The notes under the pieces are model-generated. The model did not search any database. It was not told the origin of the DNA and was given only the letters and a program-made list of their open reading frames with translations. The translations under genes and the position numbers were made by a program. DNA of 64,000 bases from Hyphomonadaceae bacterium UBA5336 (GTDB lineage: Bacteria > Pseudomonadota > Alphaproteobacteria > Caulobacterales > Hyphomonadaceae). Of the stretch, positions 60,445-64,000 are shown in pieces (position 1 is the stretch's first letter; the number at the start of each line of letters is the position of its first letter). Location of the stretch: the NCBI GenBank assembly GCA_002408125.1, contig DHQO01000023.1, positions 124,001-188,000 on the forward strand. Reading direction: 5' to 3'.

Positions 60445-60475
60445 AACCGGAGCAAGATGACCTGATCGGGAGGAA

Positions 60476-63208
60476 ATGATGAGATCTGTCTTCGCTTACC
60501 GCTTGTTGGCCGGGGTTTCTCTGGCGACCTTTGCGCTTTGTAGCCCTACTGCAATTGCACAGGAGGAGGGTGACGATGAAGCCCGCCTTAGCACTGTGAC
60601 GGTAACCGGTTTCCGTGAATCCCTCGCAGAAGCACTGGATGTGAAACGGGAAGCCACTGGTGTGGTCGATGCCATCGTCGCGGAGGATATTGCCGACTTT
60701 CCGGACCTGAACCTTGCTGAATCGCTGCAGCGTATTCCGGGCATTGCCATCGACCGCCAGGCCGGGGAAGGTCGTCGAATCACGGTGCGCGGTCTCGGTG
60801 GGAATTTCACCCGCGTACGCGTTAACGGCATGGAGGTGCTGGCAACCAGCGGCGGCTCGGATGCTTCAGGCGGCACGAACCGATCGCGGGCCTTCGACTT
60901 CAACACCTTCGCTGCCGAGCTCTTCAATGAGCTGGTCGTGCGCAAGAGCCAGTCGGCCGCAGTGGAAGAGGGTTCGCTCGGCGCGATTGTGGAGCTGAAA
61001 ACCGCCCAGCCTTTCGATTTCGATTCCGGTTTCACCGGCGCGCTGTCGGGCCAGGCGCTCTATAACGACCTGATCGAGGAAGCGAGCCCGCGCCTGGCTG
61101 CGCTCGGCTCCTGGTCGAACGAAGACCAGACCTTCGGCGTGCTGCTTTCGGTGGCCTATAGCGACCGCACCATTCGCGAAGAGGGCTTCTCGACGGTGCG
61201 CTTCGACGATGCCGGCACATTCCGGTCCGTCGACGGTGTGCCGTGTGCCGCGCCTCTCACGGCAGGCTGCCAGGAACTGTATGACAGCTATTATGCGCGG
61301 ATCCCCCGCTATGGCCGTCTGGACTATGAGCAGGAGCGCATCGGCATTACCGGTTCGGTGCAGTTCCGTCCGTCCCCCTCCACTGAGATCTCCATTGACG
61401 CGCTGGTGTCGGAGTTCAACGGGGCGCGCGATGAGAACTACATGCAGGTCTTCATCCGCAGCAATACCGACAATATCGATGTTCTCGACTATGTCGTGAA
61501 CGGCGATGGCCTGCTGGAAAGCTTCACCGGGAACATCCAGCCCGACACTGGCAACGGCATCGTGCCAGTCCGCAGCGAGCGCCGCCAGGATGAGCTGAAC
61601 ACCGATTTCCAGCAATTCTCGGCGACCCTTGAGCAGGACTTTACGGATCGGCTGCGCGGCACCTTCTTCGCAGGCACATCGGAATCCAATTTCGATATCC
61701 CGATCCAGGCAACCGTGTTCTTCGATGCCGCTGCGGCCGTGGAGGGCTACTCTCTGGACTTCTCGCAAGGCCTGGAGACCCCAAGCGTCGATTTTGGCTC
61801 GCTGGATGTGAGCGATCCGACCCAGTTCCTGTTCACCCAGTTCCGCAACCGGCCTCAGAGTGTGGACAATACGTTCGACACGATCCGGGCGGACCTCGAA
61901 TACGACCTGTCGGATTCGATCATTCTGAGCGCGGGCGCCAGCTGGAAGGAATTCCAGTTCAGCACCGAAGAAGTGCGCGCTGAAGGCAGTGTCACCGATA
62001 TTGACGGCATTGATGCCTTTATCCCGGTCACGGCCGACCTGGCCGAGCTGATCTCGGGCTTCGGCAATGGGCTGGACGCGTCGGACATCGACACGGTCTG
62101 GGTCACGCCGAATTTCGACGCGGCGGTTGCGCTTGTCGATCTTTACAACTTCGCTGGCGCTGTGCGCGAGCAGGACACGCGCAGCGTGAAGGAGACCGAT
62201 ACCGGTTTCTACGTCCAGGCGGACTTCGACACCGAGTTCGGCGGCATGCCGGTGCGCGGCGATGTCGGCGTGCGCTATGTCGAGACCGAGACGGCGGCCA
62301 CAGGGTTCTTGAGCGGCAATCAGGTGACCGTGACCCGCGAATACGAAGACTGGCTGCCGGCCTTCAATGTGGTGGTCGAGCCCACCGAACAATTCCTGAT
62401 CCGCGGCGGCATTGCCAAGGTGATGGCGCGCCCGAGCCTCGGCAACCTGACGCCCGGCGGTTCGATCGACACCTTCAGCGGCCCGCCCTTCGAGATCAAC
62501 CAGGGCAATCCGGCACTCGATCCGTTCCGTGCGACCACGTTCGACGTCTCCTTCGAGTACTATTTCACCGATGAGGCGCTGGTCGCACTGGGCCTGTTCT
62601 ACAAGGACATCGATTCCTTCTTCACCAATGCCGACACCATCGAGACGACCTTCAGCCAGACTGGCCTGCCGGACTCAGTGGCAGGGGCGACTTCGCCGCT
62701 CGGTGAACTGCTGGCCGGCGGTGCAGACCCGGCGGTGGAGATCAACCAGACGGTCAATGGTGACAGCGCATCCGTGCAGGGGCTGGAGTTTGTCTACCAG
62801 CAGCCCTTCACCTTCCTGCCGGTGGAGGGCTTCGGCTTTGTCGGCAACTACACTTATGTCGACTCAGACGATATCATCGGTTTCTCGCCAAATTCCTGGA
62901 ATGCGACTTTCTATTATGAAAACAATGTGTTCGAGGCGAGGCTTACGGGCGCGCATCGCGATGCCTACCAGACCACGCGTCCATCCAGCAGCGGGCGAAC
63001 GGAAGGGCGCGAAGAACGCGGGGTCGCCGACACGTTCAATCTCGACTTCTCCAGCTCCTATCAGGTGACCGCGCAGCTCGAGCTGACTTTCGAGGCGATC
63101 AACCTGACCGACGAGTTCGAGCATCAGACCTTCGACCGTCTGGAGCTGCCGACAGTGTATCATCATACGGGTCGCAACTTCCTGATCGGAGCGCGCTACA
63201 AATACTGA
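60476..63208 (+). CDS. TonB-dependent receptor of the Xanthomonas/Caulobacter carbohydrate class
   Basis: The protein has 910 residues, with a signal peptide ending near AIAQEE. The plug has the TIGR01782-class signature: VTGFRESLAEALDVKREATGVVDAI, AEDIADFPDLNLAESLQRIPG, RRITVRGLGGNFTRVRVNGME. The barrel ends with TGRNFLIGARYKY. Such receptors import oligosaccharides. GGGAGG lies right before two adjacent ATG codons (60476 and 60479; the second has better spacing). The LacI-type operator upstream agrees with sugar induction, and a strong terminator follows. Confidence 0.95.
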   Translation: MMRSVFAYRLLAGVSLATFALCSPTAIAQEEGDDEARLSTVTVTGFRESLAEALDVKREATGVVDAIVAEDIADFPDLNLAESLQRIPGIAIDRQAGEGRRITVRGLGGNFTRVRVNGMEVLATSGGSDASGGTNRSRAFDFNTFAAELFNELVVRKSQSAAVEEGSLGAIVELKTAQPFDFDSGFTGALSGQALYNDLIEEASPRLAALGSWSNEDQTFGVLLSVAYSDRTIREEGFSTVRFDDAGTFRSVDGVPCAAPLTAGCQELYDSYYARIPRYGRLDYEQERIGITGSVQFRPSPSTEISIDALVSEFNGARDENYMQVFIRSNTDNIDVLDYVVNGDGLLESFTGNIQPDTGNGIVPVRSERRQDELNTDFQQFSATLEQDFTDRLRGTFFAGTSESNFDIPIQATVFFDAAAAVEGYSLDFSQGLETPSVDFGSLDVSDPTQFLFTQFRNRPQSVDNTFDTIRADLEYDLSDSIILSAGASWKEFQFSTEEVRAEGSVTDIDGIDAFIPVTADLAELISGFGNGLDASDIDTVWVTPNFDAAVALVDLYNFAGAVREQDTRSVKETDTGFYVQADFDTEFGGMPVRGDVGVRYVETETAATGFLSGNQVTVTREYEDWLPAFNVVVEPTEQFLIRGGIAKVMARPSLGNLTPGGSIDTFSGPPFEINQGNPALDPFRATTFDVSFEYYFTDEALVALGLFYKDIDSFFTNADTIETTFSQTGLPDSVAGATSPLGELLAGGADPAVEINQTVNGDSASVQGLEFVYQQPFTFLPVEGFGFVGNYTYVDSDDIIGFSPNSWNATFYYENNVFEARLTGAHRDAYQTTRPSSSGRTEGREERGVADTFNLDFSSSYQVTAQLELTFEAINLTDEFEHQTFDRLELPTVYHHTGRNFLIGARYKY

Positions 63209-63246
63209 TCTCCCTTTCGCCCTTCTCCCACCGGATGGGCGAACTA

Positions 63247-63290
63247 AAGCCCGGCGCGACCCTCAACTCGCGCCGGGCTTCTTGCTTGTT
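63247..63290 (+). terminator. Rho-independent terminator after the TonB receptor
   Basis: aagcccggcgcga (63247-63259) and tcgcgccgggctt (63268-63280) pair perfectly over 13 bases around an 8-base loop, followed by the T-rich cttgcttgtt, 38 bases past the stop. Confidence 0.85.
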
Positions 63291-63371
63291 CAGGCGGCAA
63301 TGAGACGCGCTAGAGAGCCCCGGCAGATGCAATGTTCCGCTTCGTGCCCGTCTGGAACTGATGTGTGGGAG

Positions 63372-64000
63372 CTACTTCGAGACTTCGGCCGGCCTGGCCG
63401 GTATGAAGCGGCAGCGGATCGGCGTGGAGCCGTTCATGCTGACCATGGCCTCGTCGCCGGCGAAGACCCGGTGGACACCCGTGACGGCGCTGGTGAGGAT
63501 CATCATGCCCGCCTTGGCCGGCCGGCCGCGCCGCGCGACATTCTCCAGCAGGAAGCGCACTGAATCCACCGGGCCACCGGGAATGCCGGCAGGTGTGGCT
63601 CGCCCGACTTCACGTCCGTTAATCGCGGTAGAGAAGGTCCACTGGTCATAGGTGAGATCGCGCCAACTCGGGATTTCTGCGCCGAGGACAAGTCCGTAAT
63701 TGTTGCCAAAGTCGGAAATGGTCACCAGCGGGCCGTGCTCATTGATGCCGGGGAAGGGGCTGGAGGCCACTTCGACGCCGATATGCAGCGCGCCGATCAG
63801 CTCTAGTATTTCCTCGATGGTATAGTTCATCTTGTCGGCCGGAGCGTCCTTGGCCAGCACGGCAGTCACCTCTCCCTCCACGGCCGCAAAGCCGTCGGCA
63901 AAGACCGGCATGGCAAGCTGTGTCCCGCTATCGGAGTAGGTCGCGCGCTTGAAGACCGGCCCGGCCAGCCGGCGCACGCCCAGCTTCTGGGGCCAATCAC
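63372..64000 (-). CDS. 2-keto-4-pentenoate hydratase/FAH-domain protein, partial (5' end outside window)
   Basis: The frame is open to the window edge; about 209 C-terminal residues are seen. Motifs of the MhpD/FAH hydratase fold are VEGEVTAVLAKDAPA (metal Glu), IEEILELIGALHIGVEVASSPF, ISDFGNNYGLVLGAEI, then WTFSTAINGREVGRATPAGIPGGPVDSVRFLLE. It adds water to 2-hydroxypenta-2,4-dienoate-type intermediates after extradiol cleavage, or acts as a related 4-oxalocrotonate decarboxylase. It is the natural next step after the VOC/FAH enzymes at 17-19 kb, though unlinked to them. Confidence 0.85.
   Translation of the reverse strand, partial: DWPQKLGVRRLAGPVFKRATYSDSGTQLAMPVFADGFAAVEGEVTAVLAKDAPADKMNYTIEEILELIGALHIGVEVASSPFPGINEHGPLVTISDFGNNYGLVLGAEIPSWRDLTYDQWTFSTAINGREVGRATPAGIPGGPVDSVRFLLENVARRGRPAKAGMMILTSAVTGVHRVFAGDEAMVSMNGSTPIRCRFIPARPAEVSK

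Noticed and set aside
1..64000. CRISPR arrays, tRNA or rRNA genes, intact insertion sequences
   Set aside because: No regularly spaced repeats, cloverleaf-like sequences, rRNA segments or transposase genes were seen on either strand.

Overview
The window is GC-rich, densely packed DNA in the style of a heterotrophic alphaproteobacterium. The evidence is several TonB-dependent receptors (including one of the Xanthomonas/Caulobacter carbohydrate class), an AtuA/DUF4387 pair, Tat-exported PhoX and multicopper oxidase, and a glycine-rich autotransporter with QSIGGGG repeats. Hyphomonadaceae- or Sphingomonadales-like organisms fit best, but no rRNA or housekeeping marker is present to prove it. 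I saw no tRNA, rRNA, CRISPR array or intact insertion sequence.

1-10.1 kb is a catabolic cluster. A TonB receptor (5' end outside the window), a lipoyl-less E2 core and a lipoate-ligase-like protein form one operon. An AraC regulator is divergent from a second operon with overlapping genes: acyl-CoA ligase, Rieske oxygenase, E1 alpha, E1 beta, a free-standing lipoyl carrier and a CaiB/AMACR-type enzyme. Together these make a 2-oxoacid (or acetoin-like) dehydrogenase with E2 split in two and its own ligase; no E3 is present.

10.1-27.2 kb is a second catabolic block: a GPH-type transporter, two paralogous Crp/Fnr regulators bracketing the region, an NAD(P)-binding reductase, TetR, then a minus-strand operon for VOC ring-cleavage dioxygenase, FAH-family hydrolase, flavin monooxygenase and sulfatase. 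An AtuA-DUF4387 operon, a LigI-like amidohydrolase, a TonB receptor and an MFS transporter follow. Two TGAC-N6-GTCA palindromes suggest one TetR regulon. A terminator-like hairpin lies in the atuA leader.

27.2-44.4 kb is a mosaic accessory region: an AceE-like E1 in an operon with a double SLATT-like membrane protein, a PGDYG-like protein, an orphan response regulator whose kinase is cut off after about 70 codons by a deletion junction into a decayed autotransporter gene, an Amt-HAMP-PAS-GGDEF-EAL fusion with a structured leader, an unknown protein, a NACHT-pentapeptide-WD40 protein (candidate defence gene), a TyrA-prephenate-dehydratase-like fusion and an aminotransferase.

44.4-64 kb starts with the wreck of a fecR-TonB transducer locus (fecR tail plus STN stub). 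It continues with PhoX and a VCBS lipoprotein, a TetR/HlyD/ABC efflux operon with a clear operator, a serine hydrolase, asparagine synthetase, an M20 amidohydrolase, a CsoR-controlled copper operon (CsoR, TolC-like, multicopper oxidase, CopC) facing a PepSY protein, a carbohydrate-type TonB receptor behind a LacI-type operator, and a partial MhpD-like hydratase.
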